Assembly (NCBI RefSeq): GCF_000381965.1
Contig: NZ_KB908473.1
Coordinates: forward strand, 1 to 38,384
Direction of reading: 5' to 3'
DNA from: Oceanimonas smirnovii ATCC BAA-899
GTDB taxonomy: Bacteria > Pseudomonadota > Gammaproteobacteria > Enterobacterales > Aeromonadaceae
Length of the DNA stretch: 38,384 nt
Position numbers and translations under genes: made by a program. Below, one piece after another: positions 24,593-33,629 of this stretch. Within the stretch, counting starts at the first letter, position 1, and each line of letters starts with the position of its first letter. Below the pieces are notes generated by a model. It saw only the letters and a list, made by a program, of their open reading frames with translations, ran no database searches and was not told the DNA's origin.

Positions 24593-27500
24593 TCAGCCTT
24601 CCCCCAGCGACAGCAGAGTGGCATTGCCGCCGATGGCGGTGGTGTTGTTGGTAATGGTCTTTTCGGTAATAAAGCGGGTCAGGTAGTGGGGGCCACCGGC
24701 CTTGGGACCCGTGCCCGACAGGCCGCGGCCGCCAAAGGGCTGCACGCCCACCATGGCACCGATTTGATCCCGGTTAATGTAGACGTTACCCGCTTCAATA
24801 CGCTTGGCCACATGGGCGGCGAACGACTCGTTGCGGCTGTGCACGCCCAGAGTCAGGCCATAGCCGGTGGCGTTGATGTCATCGATAACTCGGTCGATAT
24901 CTTTGGCTTTAAAGCGCACCACATGAAGTATGGGGCCAAACTGCTCTTTGCTCAGCTCACTGATGCTGCCAATTTCAATGGCGGTGGGACGAATATAAAA
25001 GCCGCTGGTGCCGGCATCACTCATGGGCGCTTCGGCAATTATTTTGTGGCCGGCGGCTTTCATGGCATCCAGGTGGGCCTGCAGCCCTTTCTGGGCATCG
25101 GCGTCGATCACCGGCCCCACATCGGTAGACCAGAGCGCCGGATCCGCCACGCTCAGCTCCTGCATGGCCCCTTCCAGAATGTCCAGCACGCGGTCGGCAA
25201 TGTCGTTCTGCAGGTAGAGCACCCGCAGTGCCGAGCAGCGCTGACCGGCGCTCTGAAAGGCAGCGCGCAGCACGTCCCGCACCACCTGCTCGGGCAGGGC
25301 GGTAGAGTCCACTATCATGGCGTTCTGGCCACCGGTTTCGGCAATCAGCGGCACTATGGCCCCCTCGCGGCTGGCCAGGGTCATATTAATGCGTTTGGCG
25401 GTGTCGGTGGAGCCGGTAAAGCAGACCCCGGCAATGCGCGGATCTTCCGTCAGCGCAGCGCCCACGGTAGCGCCGTCGCCGGGCAGCAATTGCAGTACCT
25501 CACCGGGAATGCCGGCGTCGTGTGCCAGAGTCACTGCCAGATGAGCGATCAGGCTGGTCTGTTCGGCAGGCTTGGCCAGCACCGTATTGCCGGTCACCAG
25601 GGCGGCACTGACCTGACCGAGAAAAATCGCCAGGGGAAAGTTCCAGGGGCTGATGCACACAAAAGGACCGCGCCCCTCGGCCTGCAGCAGGTTAAGCTCG
25701 CCGGTGTAACCGGGCAGTTTGGTAGGCTCGCCGGTGAGTTTGCGGCCTTCATTTGCGTAATAGCGGCAGAAGTCTACCGCCTCACGTACCTCGTCTATGC
25801 CGTCCTGCAGCAGCTTGCCCGCTTCATGAGTACAGAGGGAAATAAACTCGGCGCTGTGGCTTTCAAGCAGGTCCGCCAGCTTTTCCAGTGCTTGCGCGCG
25901 GCTGTCTACCGGGGTGTCGCGCCAGCCTTTAAACGCCTTTTCGGCATGGGCGACAGCCTGCTTCACAGTAGCCTTGTCAGCAAACACCACCTCACCCACC
26001 TGCCGTCCGGTATTCTGCGGGCTGAATACCGGCCGCTTTTCGCCGGTCACTGGCTTTCCGGCCACCAAAGGCGCGGCCTGCCACTGCTTGCCAGCCAGTT
26101 CGCTCAGGCGTTCAAACAAAGGTTCACGGCTGGCGGCGATATTGAGGTTGATGCCGGCGGAGTTGTTGCGATCGGCAAAAATATGGCGGGGCAGAGGAAT
26201 GTTGTCATTGGCCAGACTCTGGCAGGCACGCAGGCTGGTTACCGGATGAGTGATCAGATGATCAACAGGGGTATCCGGATCGACCAGCTTATGCACAAAG
26301 GAAGTGTTGGCCCCGTTTTCCAGCAGCCGGCGCACCAGATAGGGCAGCAGATCCTTATGAGCACCTACCGGAGCATAAATACGACAGCACCTGTCGGGGT
26401 TTTCTGCCAGCACGGCATCGTACAGCTCTTCACCCATGCCGTGCAGCCGCTGAAATTCAAAGCGCCGTTCGCCGGCCATATTGAGTATGGCCACGACAGT
26501 GTGGGCATTGTGGGTGGCAAACTGCGGATAAATAGCCCCCTCGGTGGCGTCACTCAGCAGATAGCGGGCACACACCAGATAGGCTACATCGGTACCGGCC
26601 TTGCGCGTGTACACCGGATAGCCGCTCAGTCCGGCCTGCTGGCTGTGCTTGATTTCGCTGTCCCAGTAAGCGCCTTTTACCAGCCGTAGCGGAATTTCAT
26701 CGCCCTGCTCCCTGGCCAGCGCGGTGAGCCAGCACAGCACCGGCAGGGCACGCTTGGAATAGGCCTGCACCACCAGCCCCAGGCCGCCCCAGCCTTTGTT
26801 TACATGGCTGCGGTAAAGCTGCTCAAACAAGTCGAGGGAGAGCTCCAGCCGGTCCATTTCTTCTGCGTCAATGGTGATAAATACATCATGTTTGCGGGCA
26901 GTTTCCAGTAGCCCCAGCACAGTAGCATACAGCTCGGTCAGCACTCGCTCCCGGCTGGCTTCTTCATAGCGCGGATGCAGCGCAGACAGCTTGATGGAAA
27001 TAGACGGCCGGGGTACGTCCGGATTATTGAGCTTTTCGGCACCCACGGCAGCAATGGCACTGGCGTAGTCGGCCCGGTATTTCTCGGCATCGGCGGCGGT
27101 CATGGCGGCCTCGCCGAGCATGTCGTAGGAGTGAGTGTAACCCTGCTCCCGGGACTTGCGGCTGGCCTTGAGCGCTTCACTGATGGTGCGGCCCAGCACA
27201 AACTGCTTGCCCATGATTTTCATGGCACCGTACATGGCTGAGCGCACCACCGGCTCACCCAGCCGGTTGATCATGCGGCTCAGCACATTGGCGGGGTTGC
27301 CGTCGAGCTTTTTGTCCATGCGTACGATGCGTCCGGTCAGCATCAGCCCCCAGGTGGAGGCGTTCACCAGAGTGGAGTCGCTCTGGCGAAAGTGTTTGGC
27401 CCAGTCGGCTCCGGAGAGTTTGTCTTTAATCAGCTCGTCGGCGGTATGACTGTCGGGAATGCGCAGCAGGGCTTCGGCCAGGCACATAAGGATGATGCCT

Positions 27501-27760
27501 TCCTGCGTATCCAGGCTGTATTGCTGTAAAAAGGCGTCTATGCCGTCACCGCCGTCACTTTCTTTGCGCACCTGCGTCACCAGCCGGCGCGCTTGTTCGG
27601 TCAGCTGTGCCATTTCCGGGCCGGTCGCGGGTATCTGCTCGAGCAGCCGGGCCAGCCAGGCACTCTCATCAACGGCATAGTTGCGAGTAATGTCCTGGCG
27701 CAGCGCAGCCAAATCGGAAGGTGAGTAATCGGAGGCAAACACATTGGCGACAGTAAACAT
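24593..27760 (-). CDS. putA: Bifunctional proline dehydrogenase / delta-1-pyrroline-5-carboxylate dehydrogenase
   Basis: PutA oxidises proline to glutamate in two steps, with FAD in the first half and NAD in the second. The 1055-residue protein starts directly with the helical arm. The proline dehydrogenase barrel follows (ISIKLSALHPRYE, VKGAYWDSEIK), then the aldehyde dehydrogenase domain with CISPWNFPLAIFLGQ, ETGGQNAMIVD, the catalytic Cys in SAGQRCSALR, and PFGGRGLSGTGPKAGGPHYL. The E. coli protein is 1320 residues because it adds an N-terminal ribbon-helix-helix domain, absent here, so this PutA should not regulate its own gene. ATG 27760 has AGGAA eight bases upstream. Confidence 0.97.
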   Translation of the reverse strand: MFTVANVFASDYSPSDLAALRQDITRNYAVDESAWLARLLEQIPATGPEMAQLTEQARRLVTQVRKESDGGDGIDAFLQQYSLDTQEGIILMCLAEALLRIPDSHTADELIKDKLSGADWAKHFRQSDSTLVNASTWGLMLTGRIVRMDKKLDGNPANVLSRMINRLGEPVVRSAMYGAMKIMGKQFVLGRTISEALKASRKSREQGYTHSYDMLGEAAMTAADAEKYRADYASAIAAVGAEKLNNPDVPRPSISIKLSALHPRYEEASRERVLTELYATVLGLLETARKHDVFITIDAEEMDRLELSLDLFEQLYRSHVNKGWGGLGLVVQAYSKRALPVLCWLTALAREQGDEIPLRLVKGAYWDSEIKHSQQAGLSGYPVYTRKAGTDVAYLVCARYLLSDATEGAIYPQFATHNAHTVVAILNMAGERRFEFQRLHGMGEELYDAVLAENPDRCCRIYAPVGAHKDLLPYLVRRLLENGANTSFVHKLVDPDTPVDHLITHPVTSLRACQSLANDNIPLPRHIFADRNNSAGINLNIAASREPLFERLSELAGKQWQAAPLVAGKPVTGEKRPVFSPQNTGRQVGEVVFADKATVKQAVAHAEKAFKGWRDTPVDSRAQALEKLADLLESHSAEFISLCTHEAGKLLQDGIDEVREAVDFCRYYANEGRKLTGEPTKLPGYTGELNLLQAEGRGPFVCISPWNFPLAIFLGQVSAALVTGNTVLAKPAEQTSLIAHLAVTLAHDAGIPGEVLQLLPGDGATVGAALTEDPRIAGVCFTGSTDTAKRINMTLASREGAIVPLIAETGGQNAMIVDSTALPEQVVRDVLRAAFQSAGQRCSALRVLYLQNDIADRVLDILEGAMQELSVADPALWSTDVGPVIDADAQKGLQAHLDAMKAAGHKIIAEAPMSDAGTSGFYIRPTAIEIGSISELSKEQFGPILHVVRFKAKDIDRVIDDINATGYGLTLGVHSRNESFAAHVAKRIEAGNVYINRDQIGAMVGVQPFGGRGLSGTGPKAGGPHYLTRFITEKTITNNTTAIGGNATLLSLGEG

Positions 27761-27821
27761 GGCAAGAATTCCTGAAGTGGCAATAAGAAAGACCTGCGAG
27801 CAGATCAGCTAGTGATGATAA

Positions 27822-27904
27822 TGTATACGATAATGTATGGTTTCATCGAGTTTAAGGTCACATTTCAATGATTAAGGCTTTTTATTGCATATTTTTGTAT
27901 ACGA
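27822..27904. promoter_or_regulatory. Paired TGTATACGA boxes upstream of putA
   Basis: TGTATACGA occurs at 27822-27830 and 27896-27904 in an AT-rich stretch 60-145 bp before putA, with a related AATGTATGG at 27832-27840. The GTATAC core is symmetric. Such boxes could bind a GntR-type or similar regulator, needed because PutA lacks its own DNA-binding domain. This is inference; no regulator gene is adjacent. Confidence 0.4.
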
Positions 27905-27961
27905 AAATATAGCGCTATACCTGAGAATGAATATAGCTCAGGTGCCGGCTTAGCTCAGCGC

Positions 27962-27989
27962 TTGCCTGAGCGCTGCTGGTCTCTATAAT
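27962..27989 (+). promoter_or_regulatory. Likely promoter of the membrane protein gene at 28020
   Basis: TTGCCT (27962-27967) and a perfect TATAAT (27984-27989) are separated by 16 bp. Transcription would begin around 27996, which leaves a very short leader before the possible starts at 28005 or 28020. Confidence 0.6.
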
Positions 27990-28019
27990 GCCCGCTCATT
28001 CTGTTTGTGGTATTCAGCT

Positions 28020-28988
28020 GTGCAGTATCAACGCTTTCCCAAAGGGCATTTTGCCCTGTTTGTTATTTATCTTATTACCGGCGCATCCATCGCTGCGTCC
28101 ATGGTGTTTTCTCTGCTGTTATTTCTGTCACTGGATCAGGGCCTGTTGATGAAGGTGATGTTTGGCAGCCTGGCGGTGGTGTTTGAGGTGGGCAAGTTCT
28201 ACATCTGGTATGAGATGGGGGAGCGCTTGAACCGCAAAGACAGGCTGGGCGCAGGCAAGGCGTTTTGCTTTTATGGCATTCTGGCGGCGTTATCCATTGC
28301 CGGGAGTGTGGGGGGCATTAATGCTGCTACCAATACGCTGCTGCAGGCCGATGAAGCCCAGGCGGCACTGGTACAAAGCTATGACGACAAAATTGCTGCC
28401 CTGGACCGGGAAATTCAGATCAATGAGCAGGCGGCCCAGGCCTATATTGAAATGGATCGCATTGCCACCGGCATGACTCGCATGCTCAAGCGTAATCAGG
28501 CGCTGATGGAGCAGCAGGATGAGCTGCGCCGGGAACGGGACCAGGCAGCGGCGAATAGTCAGGACTCACTGATGGGGCTGATGACCAGCCTGGCGGATGG
28601 CCTGGGCTGGCCGCTCAGCCGGGTGCAGTTTGGTATAGTGGCGGCGTTATCCATGCTGCTGGACTTTTTTGCTGCTTTTTTTGTCTCGCTGCTGGGTGAA
28701 GAAATTCGCTTTCGTCGCAGTTTCCGCCAGCAGGGCGGGAATGCCCAGGTGCCGTCTCAGCCTGAGCCGGTCAATATCAGCCTGCCTGCCGAGCCCGCAG
28801 CAAGGCCCGATTATTATCATGAGCTGGTAGAACGGTTAAAAGCCGGTGAGCTGCGCTGTGCCAAAGGTGCTGTATCGGCATTGCTGAACAAGTCCAGAGA
28901 AGAGGTGGAAGACATTTTTCACTGGCTGCAGCAGGACGGTATCGTCTACCGCAAGCCCAACCGGCACTTTGCACTGAATGGTGACTGA
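28020..28988 (+). CDS. Membrane protein with coiled coil and winged-helix-like C-terminus, unknown function
   Basis: I do not recognise this protein by name. It is 322 residues from GTG 28020; a TTG at 28005 would add five, and neither has a clear ribosome binding site. Two or three hydrophobic segments fill the first 105 residues. A charged, probably coiled-coil stretch follows (about 110-190), then another membrane segment (VQFGIVAALSMLLDFFAAFF). After a Pro-rich linker, the last 60 residues (YYHELVERLKAG to the end) look like a winged helix, with LLNKSREEVEDIFHWLQQDG as recognition region and VYRKPNRHFAL as wing. It stands alone between divergent putA and convergent ygiM. Confidence 0.8.
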   Translation: MQYQRFPKGHFALFVIYLITGASIAASMVFSLLLFLSLDQGLLMKVMFGSLAVVFEVGKFYIWYEMGERLNRKDRLGAGKAFCFYGILAALSIAGSVGGINAATNTLLQADEAQAALVQSYDDKIAALDREIQINEQAAQAYIEMDRIATGMTRMLKRNQALMEQQDELRRERDQAAANSQDSLMGLMTSLADGLGWPLSRVQFGIVAALSMLLDFFAAFFVSLLGEEIRFRRSFRQQGGNAQVPSQPEPVNISLPAEPAARPDYYHELVERLKAGELRCAKGAVSALLNKSREEVEDIFHWLQQDGIVYRKPNRHFALNGD

Positions 28989-29005
28989 CACCGCCCCCTG
29001 CGTGT

Positions 29006-29022
29006 AAGCTAGAAGCTGGAAG
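29006..29022. repeat. GAAGCTGG-type intergenic repeat, copy 1
   Basis: AAGCTAGAAGCTGGAAG lies 18 bp after the stop of the plus-strand gene ending at 28988. Related copies follow the stops at 33516 and 38014. Confidence 0.6.
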
Positions 29023-29091
29023 TGGTGTGGTTCTGTAGGCCTTGAGTGATTCGCGGCAACGGAGCCGTATATGGTTATCCAACCTTCAAAA

Positions 29092-29131
29092 ACAAAAAAG
29101 TCTGCAGACACAGTGATGTACCTGCAGACTT
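29092..29131 (-). terminator. Rho-independent terminator of ygiM
   Basis: On the minus strand AAGTCTGCAG and CTGCAGACTT form a perfect 10-bp stem with a 14-base loop, followed by TTTTGTTTTTG. It lies about 25 bp after the ygiM stop. Confidence 0.85.
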
Positions 29132-29154
29132 CCTAATCCCTAATCCCCGGGGGG

Positions 29155-29769
29155 TTAGTTCATCCATCTGTCCTGGCGCTTGCGCCGGCGCAGCGGAATC
29201 ATGGGCAGAATAAAGCCCACCAGAGCACCAATACCGGCCACCACGCCACCGTGCACCAGCCAGTCCAGGCGCATCTGGTGCTCTTTATCATCCATCAGGC
29301 TGGTCAGACGGGCATTTTCAGTGGTCAGCTGTTCATGGCTGCTGCTCAGCTCACTAAGCCGGGCCTTGAGTGTACTCAGCTCCTGCTGCTGGCGCTCAAT
29401 CAGGTTTACTTTATCGGCCACATCCTGGGCGTGACGTTCGTCCAGCGTGGTCAGCTGTTGCTGAGTTTCCTTCAGCTCTTTTTCCAGCACCGGCAGGCGG
29501 GAGCGAAAGCTCTCTTCGGTTTGCAGAAAACGGCCGTCCATCCAGCCAGTGCGGCCTTCAGCATCCTTTATCTGTACATATTCAGTGTTGGCATCGCGGT
29601 CCAGAAATTCGATTTTCTCACCGGCATTAATGGAGCCGATAATGCGGAATTTATTACTGGGACCCGCATGCAAAAACGCATAGACGTCATCGGAAACATA
29701 ACGGGTGGCGGCATTGGCCTGGCTCACCCAAAACAGACTGCATAACAGCAGCAGGAGTTTTGCTTTCAC
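29155..29769 (-). CDS. ygiM: SH3-domain inner membrane protein YgiM
   Basis: The 204-residue protein matches E. coli YgiM (206 residues) over its length. It has a signal peptide ending SQANA, then a bacterial SH3 domain (TRYVSDDVYAFLHAGPSNKFR to GRTGWMDGRFL). A coiled coil spans about residues 90-165. A single membrane helix (VVAGIGALVGFILPMIPL) is followed by a basic tail ending RKRQDRWMN, nearly the same as in E. coli. It should be periplasmic and anchored at the C-terminus. GTG 29769 is chosen because AAGGAT lies seven bases upstream and the signal peptide starts there. Its function is not established. In E. coli ygiM neighbours cca, which here lies 16 kb away. Confidence 0.92.
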   Translation of the reverse strand: MKAKLLLLLCSLFWVSQANAATRYVSDDVYAFLHAGPSNKFRIIGSINAGEKIEFLDRDANTEYVQIKDAEGRTGWMDGRFLQTEESFRSRLPVLEKELKETQQQLTTLDERHAQDVADKVNLIERQQQELSTLKARLSELSSSHEQLTTENARLTSLMDDKEHQMRLDWLVHGGVVAGIGALVGFILPMIPLRRRKRQDRWMN

Positions 29770-29834
29770 CGGATAATCCTTGGGGCGCTTGATGATGCTG
29801 CCATGGTAATGGCGCAAAAAGGTAAGAACAAGAA

Positions 29835-29857
29835 CAAGGGGCGCAAGGCCCCTTTGG
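29835..29857 (-). terminator. Likely terminator of the pit operon
   Basis: On the minus strand AAGGGGC and GCCCCTT form a GC-rich stem with a short loop, followed by GTTCTTGTTCTT, a broken T-rich tract. It lies 12 bp after the transporter stop codon. Confidence 0.6.
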
Positions 29858-29868
29858 TTTCAGTGCAA

Positions 29869-31134
29869 TCAGGTAAACATCCACTGAATGGCATAGAAGA
29901 AAACAATGGCCAGAATGGCACCGGCAGGCAGGGTGACCACCCAGGAAACCACGATATTTCTCAGTACGTTCAGGTTCAGAGCGGCAATCCCGCGGGCCAG
30001 GCCAACCCCCATGACTGCACCGACCAGAGTCTGAGTGGTGGAAATGGGCAGGCCGGTACCCGATGCGATCACCACTGTCGCAGCGGTGGCCAGCTGGGCG
30101 GCAAAGCCCCGGCTGGGAGTAAGATGAGTAATGCCGGTGCCGACGGTCGCCATCACCTTATGACCAAGCGAGGCCAGACCAATCACGATGCCAATGCCAC
30201 CCAGCGGCAGTATCCACCAGGCAATGGAGGAGCTGGCGCCAATCTGGCCGGCGCTCTGCACTACGCTGACCACGGCGGCCAGCGGACCGATGGCATTAGC
30301 CACGTCGTTCGAGCCGTGGGCAAAAGCCATGGCACAGGCGGTGACCACCATCAGAATGCCAAACACTTTCTCCACATTGGAGTAGTGCATGTCTTTGTCA
30401 TCGTTGGGGTTGTAGTTGCGGCCCTTGATGTAAATGCCACACAATACGGCGCTGATCAGTGAAACCACCACTGATAATCCCCAGCTCTGCACATCGGACA
30501 GCTCCAGGCCCACGTGCTTGAGGCCTTTTTTCAGGGTCACCAGACAGATCACCATGACGGTGAGGAAGATATAGGCCGGCACATATTTTTTGGCGGCAGC
30601 CAGCGGACTGTCGGCATTGAAAATCAGCTTCTGCACACTGATAAAGGTGAAGTAAGCCAGCAGGCCCGACAGCGCCGGTGTCACAATCCAGGAGCCGACC
30701 ACGCCGCCCAGCTTGCCCCAGTGCACCGCATCCGAGCCGATGGAAACCAGGGCAAAGCCCACAATGGCACCAATAATGGAGTGAGTGGTAGAAACCGGCC
30801 AGCCAAAGTAGGAAGCCAGCAGCAGCCAGGTTCCGGCCGCCAGCAGTGAGGCAATCATGCCGAATACCAGCAAATCCGGTGTGTCGTTAAACGCCGCAGA
30901 GTCGATAATGCCGCTGCGAATGGTGGAGGTGACCTCGCCGCCGGCCAGATAGGCACCGGCGAATTCAAAGATCATGGCGATAATAATCGCCTGCTTGATG
31001 GTCAGTGAGCGCGTGCCCACAGAGGTACCCATGGCGTTAGCCACATCATTGGCACCAATACCCCAGGCCATAAAAAAGCCGAACGCGGCCGCCACCAGGA
31101 TCAGCGTGGTGCCATAGTTAGCAATGATATCCAT
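29869..31134 (-). CDS. Low-affinity inorganic phosphate transporter (Pit family)
   Basis: Pit transporters bring in metal-phosphate with protons through the inner membrane. The 421-residue protein has about ten membrane helices and the two inverted family signatures: WGIGANDVANAMGTSVG near the N-terminus and FAHGSNDVANAIGPLAAV in the second half. Each repeat also has a later motif (GWPVSTTHSIIGAIVG and GLPISTTQTLVGAVMG). It is shorter than E. coli PitA (499) and more like the type paired with a DUF47 protein. The partner gene is 21 bp upstream, so the two form one operon. Confidence 0.95.
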   Translation of the reverse strand: MDIIANYGTTLILVAAAFGFFMAWGIGANDVANAMGTSVGTRSLTIKQAIIIAMIFEFAGAYLAGGEVTSTIRSGIIDSAAFNDTPDLLVFGMIASLLAAGTWLLLASYFGWPVSTTHSIIGAIVGFALVSIGSDAVHWGKLGGVVGSWIVTPALSGLLAYFTFISVQKLIFNADSPLAAAKKYVPAYIFLTVMVICLVTLKKGLKHVGLELSDVQSWGLSVVVSLISAVLCGIYIKGRNYNPNDDKDMHYSNVEKVFGILMVVTACAMAFAHGSNDVANAIGPLAAVVSVVQSAGQIGASSSIAWWILPLGGIGIVIGLASLGHKVMATVGTGITHLTPSRGFAAQLATAATVVIASGTGLPISTTQTLVGAVMGVGLARGIAALNLNVLRNIVVSWVVTLPAGAILAIVFFYAIQWMFT

Positions 31135-31155
31135 TTATTTACCTTGTTGTTTCGC

Positions 31156-31836
31156 TCAGGAACGGGACAGCATCAGCTCAAGACGGGAACCAACCCGCTC
31201 GGCCTGATCTGCCAGGTCGCCGACCCACTCAAGGATCTTGTAAAGGAACATAACGTCGATGGGATTATATTTATCTTCAATGGCCTGCAGCTGGCGGCGC
31301 AGCTTGGCCTGCATCACATCGGTATCGTCCTCGATGAGGTCAAGCTGATGGATCATGTCGGTAACCAGATCCATTTCCCGGCCCTTAAAGCCGGTTTCCA
31401 GCAATTCGTCGAGTTCGTCAATGGCCTTGGCCGCCTGAGCGGTGGCATCAATGCAACGATGGAGGTAATCCATAAAATCGGACTTGAGCTCAACAGGGAT
31501 CGCCATCTGACGGCCTACAATGCGGCCGGAGATATCTTTCGCCTTGTTGGCTATCTTGTCCTGTTGGGTGAGCAGCTCCAGCATATCGGTGCGTTCCACC
31601 GGCATAAACAGGCCGCGGGGGAGTTTGAGGCGAATTTCGCGTTTGAGGGCGTCGGCTTCCCGTTCCAGCTGCGAAATGCGGCGCTGAATGCGTTCGGCGT
31701 TTTCCCAGTCCTGCTCCCACATGGCGTCGAAGAAGGGAACCAATTGCTGCGCAGCCTCGTGAACTTTCACAACATGCTTTTGCAGCGGCTTGATAGGAGA
31801 CTTGGCAAAGAGTCCCAAAATAGTATTAACTGGCAT
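31156..31836 (-). CDS. DUF47 / TIGR00153 family protein (PhoU-like partner of Pit)
   Basis: This 226-residue helical protein belongs to the DUF47 group, distantly related to PhoU and almost always next to a Pit transporter. The start MPVNTILGLFAKSPIKPLQKH and the segments QLEREADALKREIRLKLPRGLFMPVERTD (residues about 55-85) and EWVGDLADQAERVG are typical. It probably regulates or gates the transporter, based on gene pairing. ATG 31836 is chosen over the TTG six bases upstream to match the family. It is the first gene of the operon. Confidence 0.93.
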   Translation of the reverse strand: MPVNTILGLFAKSPIKPLQKHVVKVHEAAQQLVPFFDAMWEQDWENAERIQRRISQLEREADALKREIRLKLPRGLFMPVERTDMLELLTQQDKIANKAKDISGRIVGRQMAIPVELKSDFMDYLHRCIDATAQAAKAIDELDELLETGFKGREMDLVTDMIHQLDLIEDDTDVMQAKLRRQLQAIEDKYNPIDVMFLYKILEWVGDLADQAERVGSRLELMLSRS

Positions 31837-32004
31837 AGCCAACCCTGTGTCGGTGAAAAAACACTCGATACGTTAATGTGGCGCGAATGGTAACGTAACT
31901 CCACAGGCAAGAAAACAGCATTTTTCAAAAACCCCCGTGCTACCCTGATGGGAGCTTTTGCTTTCACAATTAAAACAGAAGGTTGCTTTTTCCGGACTCT
32001 CCTT

Positions 32005-33516
32005 ATGGATACAGAAATCGAGATCAAGTTTCTTGTCTCACGCGAACTTAATGGCGGCCTGACCGGGCTGCTGCCTGCCTGCCAAATTCTGCAGCATGAC
32101 CATCGCCACCTGGCCAATACCTACTACGACACTGCCGGGCTCGATTTGCGCCGAATCGGGGCTGGTCTGCGCATTCGCAGCCAGAACGGTGAAATGGAAC
32201 AAACGGTCAAGCTGGCGGGCAGTCAGGTAGGCGGCCTGCATCAGCGACCGGAATATAACGTAGCACTGAATGTGCACAATCCCGATCTGTCGTTGTTTCC
32301 TGCGTCCATCTGGCCTGAGGGAGCTGATCCGCAAGCCCTGCAGCAGGCACTGCAGCCGCTGTTTTGTACCGACTTTGTACGGCAGCGCTGGCTGATAGAG
32401 CTTAACGGCACTGAAATTGAGCTGGCGCTGGATGAAGGGGAAGTACAGGCCGGCGAGCGGCGCGAGCCTATTTTTGAACTGGAGCTGGAGCTGGTGCGCG
32501 GTGATGCCTCTGTGTTGTTTGAACTAGCGGAGCAGCTGGTGCAGGGGGGCGGACTGCGGCTGGGGGCCGTGTCCAAGGCTCAGCGCGGCTATCAGCTGGC
32601 GGGTTTGAGTCCCATGCCCGAGCTGCGTGCGCTGGAACCCACACCATTAGCTCCTGACGAGCCCTGTGAGCAGGCCATGGTGGCGCTGTTGCATCAGGCA
32701 CTGAGCCACTGGCAGCACCATGAAGAGGGCTGGATGGCCCGTCCCGGTATTGACTGGCTGGTGCAGCTGCGGGAAGGCGCTGCCCTGGTACACCAGATTC
32801 TGCTGATGTTCGGCGAGCGGGTCTCGCTGAGAGTGAACAGTGGCTGGATAGACGATCTCTTGTGGCTGCAGCAGCAGCTGGCCTGGCTCGACCGGGCCCA
32901 GATGCTGGCTCATCTCACCGCCGACAAGGGCTATTATCTGCGTCGCCTTGACGGCCGTAAAAATCTGTTGCGGTTGCTGACAGAGCAGCAGCAAAGCCTG
33001 CCGGATGAGCAGCGACTGCGGGAGCTGCTGTACAGCCCCCGCTATGCGCGCCTGGTGCTGGGACTGACTCACTGGCTGTATCGCCAGGACTGGCGCGCTG
33101 GCCTCAGCCGTGAACAGCAAGCCAACCTGATGGCCCCGGTATCCGGGCTGGCCGGGCCGCTGCTGGAAGACAGCTGGCAGACACTGCGCCACAGTGCCCT
33201 GGGGGCGGAGCAGCTGACTGCTGAGCAATATATTCAGCAAAAAGGTAAGCTGCGCCGCAATCTGATGATAGGGCTGTGTTTCAGTCAGCTGTTTTCAGAG
33301 CCGGAGCGGCTGGGCTTTCGTATGCCCTGGCTGGATATTTTGCGGGGCATTGAAGACCTCGATATGCTCTCGCCGCTGCCGGAACTGGTGGAGCAGCTGG
33401 AGCCGGCAGAGGCGGACGAGCTGAAACAGTGGCTGGACCGCAAGCGAGGATTTCTGCTGGAAGCACTGGAGCAATCCCGCCGTCAGGCGCTGGAACTCAC
33501 ACCTTATTGGCGTTGA
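32005..33516 (+). CDS. ygiF: Inorganic triphosphatase (CYTH-CHAD domain)
   Basis: YgiF hydrolyses inorganic triphosphate in E. coli. The 503-residue protein starts with the CYTH signature EIEIKF and continues with the tunnel residues typical of the family (GLRIRSQNG, EQTVKLAG, HQRPEYNVAL, ELELEL). The C-terminal part, from about residue 215, is a CHAD domain with conserved His and basic residues that binds polyphosphate. ATG 32005 matches the family start; an upstream in-frame ATG would add 19 residues with no support. It precedes the yjf-like genes and glnE; in E. coli ygiF lies directly before glnE. The phosphate transporter next door fits a phosphate theme. Confidence 0.94.
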   Translation: MDTEIEIKFLVSRELNGGLTGLLPACQILQHDHRHLANTYYDTAGLDLRRIGAGLRIRSQNGEMEQTVKLAGSQVGGLHQRPEYNVALNVHNPDLSLFPASIWPEGADPQALQQALQPLFCTDFVRQRWLIELNGTEIELALDEGEVQAGERREPIFELELELVRGDASVLFELAEQLVQGGGLRLGAVSKAQRGYQLAGLSPMPELRALEPTPLAPDEPCEQAMVALLHQALSHWQHHEEGWMARPGIDWLVQLREGAALVHQILLMFGERVSLRVNSGWIDDLLWLQQQLAWLDRAQMLAHLTADKGYYLRRLDGRKNLLRLLTEQQQSLPDEQRLRELLYSPRYARLVLGLTHWLYRQDWRAGLSREQQANLMAPVSGLAGPLLEDSWQTLRHSALGAEQLTAEQYIQQKGKLRRNLMIGLCFSQLFSEPERLGFRMPWLDILRGIEDLDMLSPLPELVEQLEPAEADELKQWLDRKRGFLLEALEQSRRQALELTPYWR

Positions 33517-33520
33517 ACTT

Positions 33521-33629
33521 AAAGCTGGAAGCTGGAAGAAAAAGCGCTAGGTTGGGACAAGCCCCAACATTGCTGTCGCCGCTGTTATGCTTGCTGGCTT
33601 CCCGCTTCCCGCTTCCCGCTTTCAGCGGG
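33521..33629. repeat. GAAGCTGG-type intergenic repeat, copy 2 (paired arms)
   Basis: AAAGCTGGAAGCTGGAAG (33521-33538) starts five bases after the ygiF stop. About 60 bp later GCTTCCCGCTTCCCGC units occur (around 33598-33619), largely complementary to the first arm. The transcript could fold into a long imperfect hairpin. A smaller hairpin CCCGCT/AGCGGG closes the unit at 33615-33629 and overlaps the end of the gene on the other strand. Confidence 0.6.

Noticed and set aside
24527-26689. 720-codon plus-strand frame across putA
   Set aside because: It mirrors the putA coding strand in a GC-rich gene; no domain is recognisable and putA matches its family over its full length.
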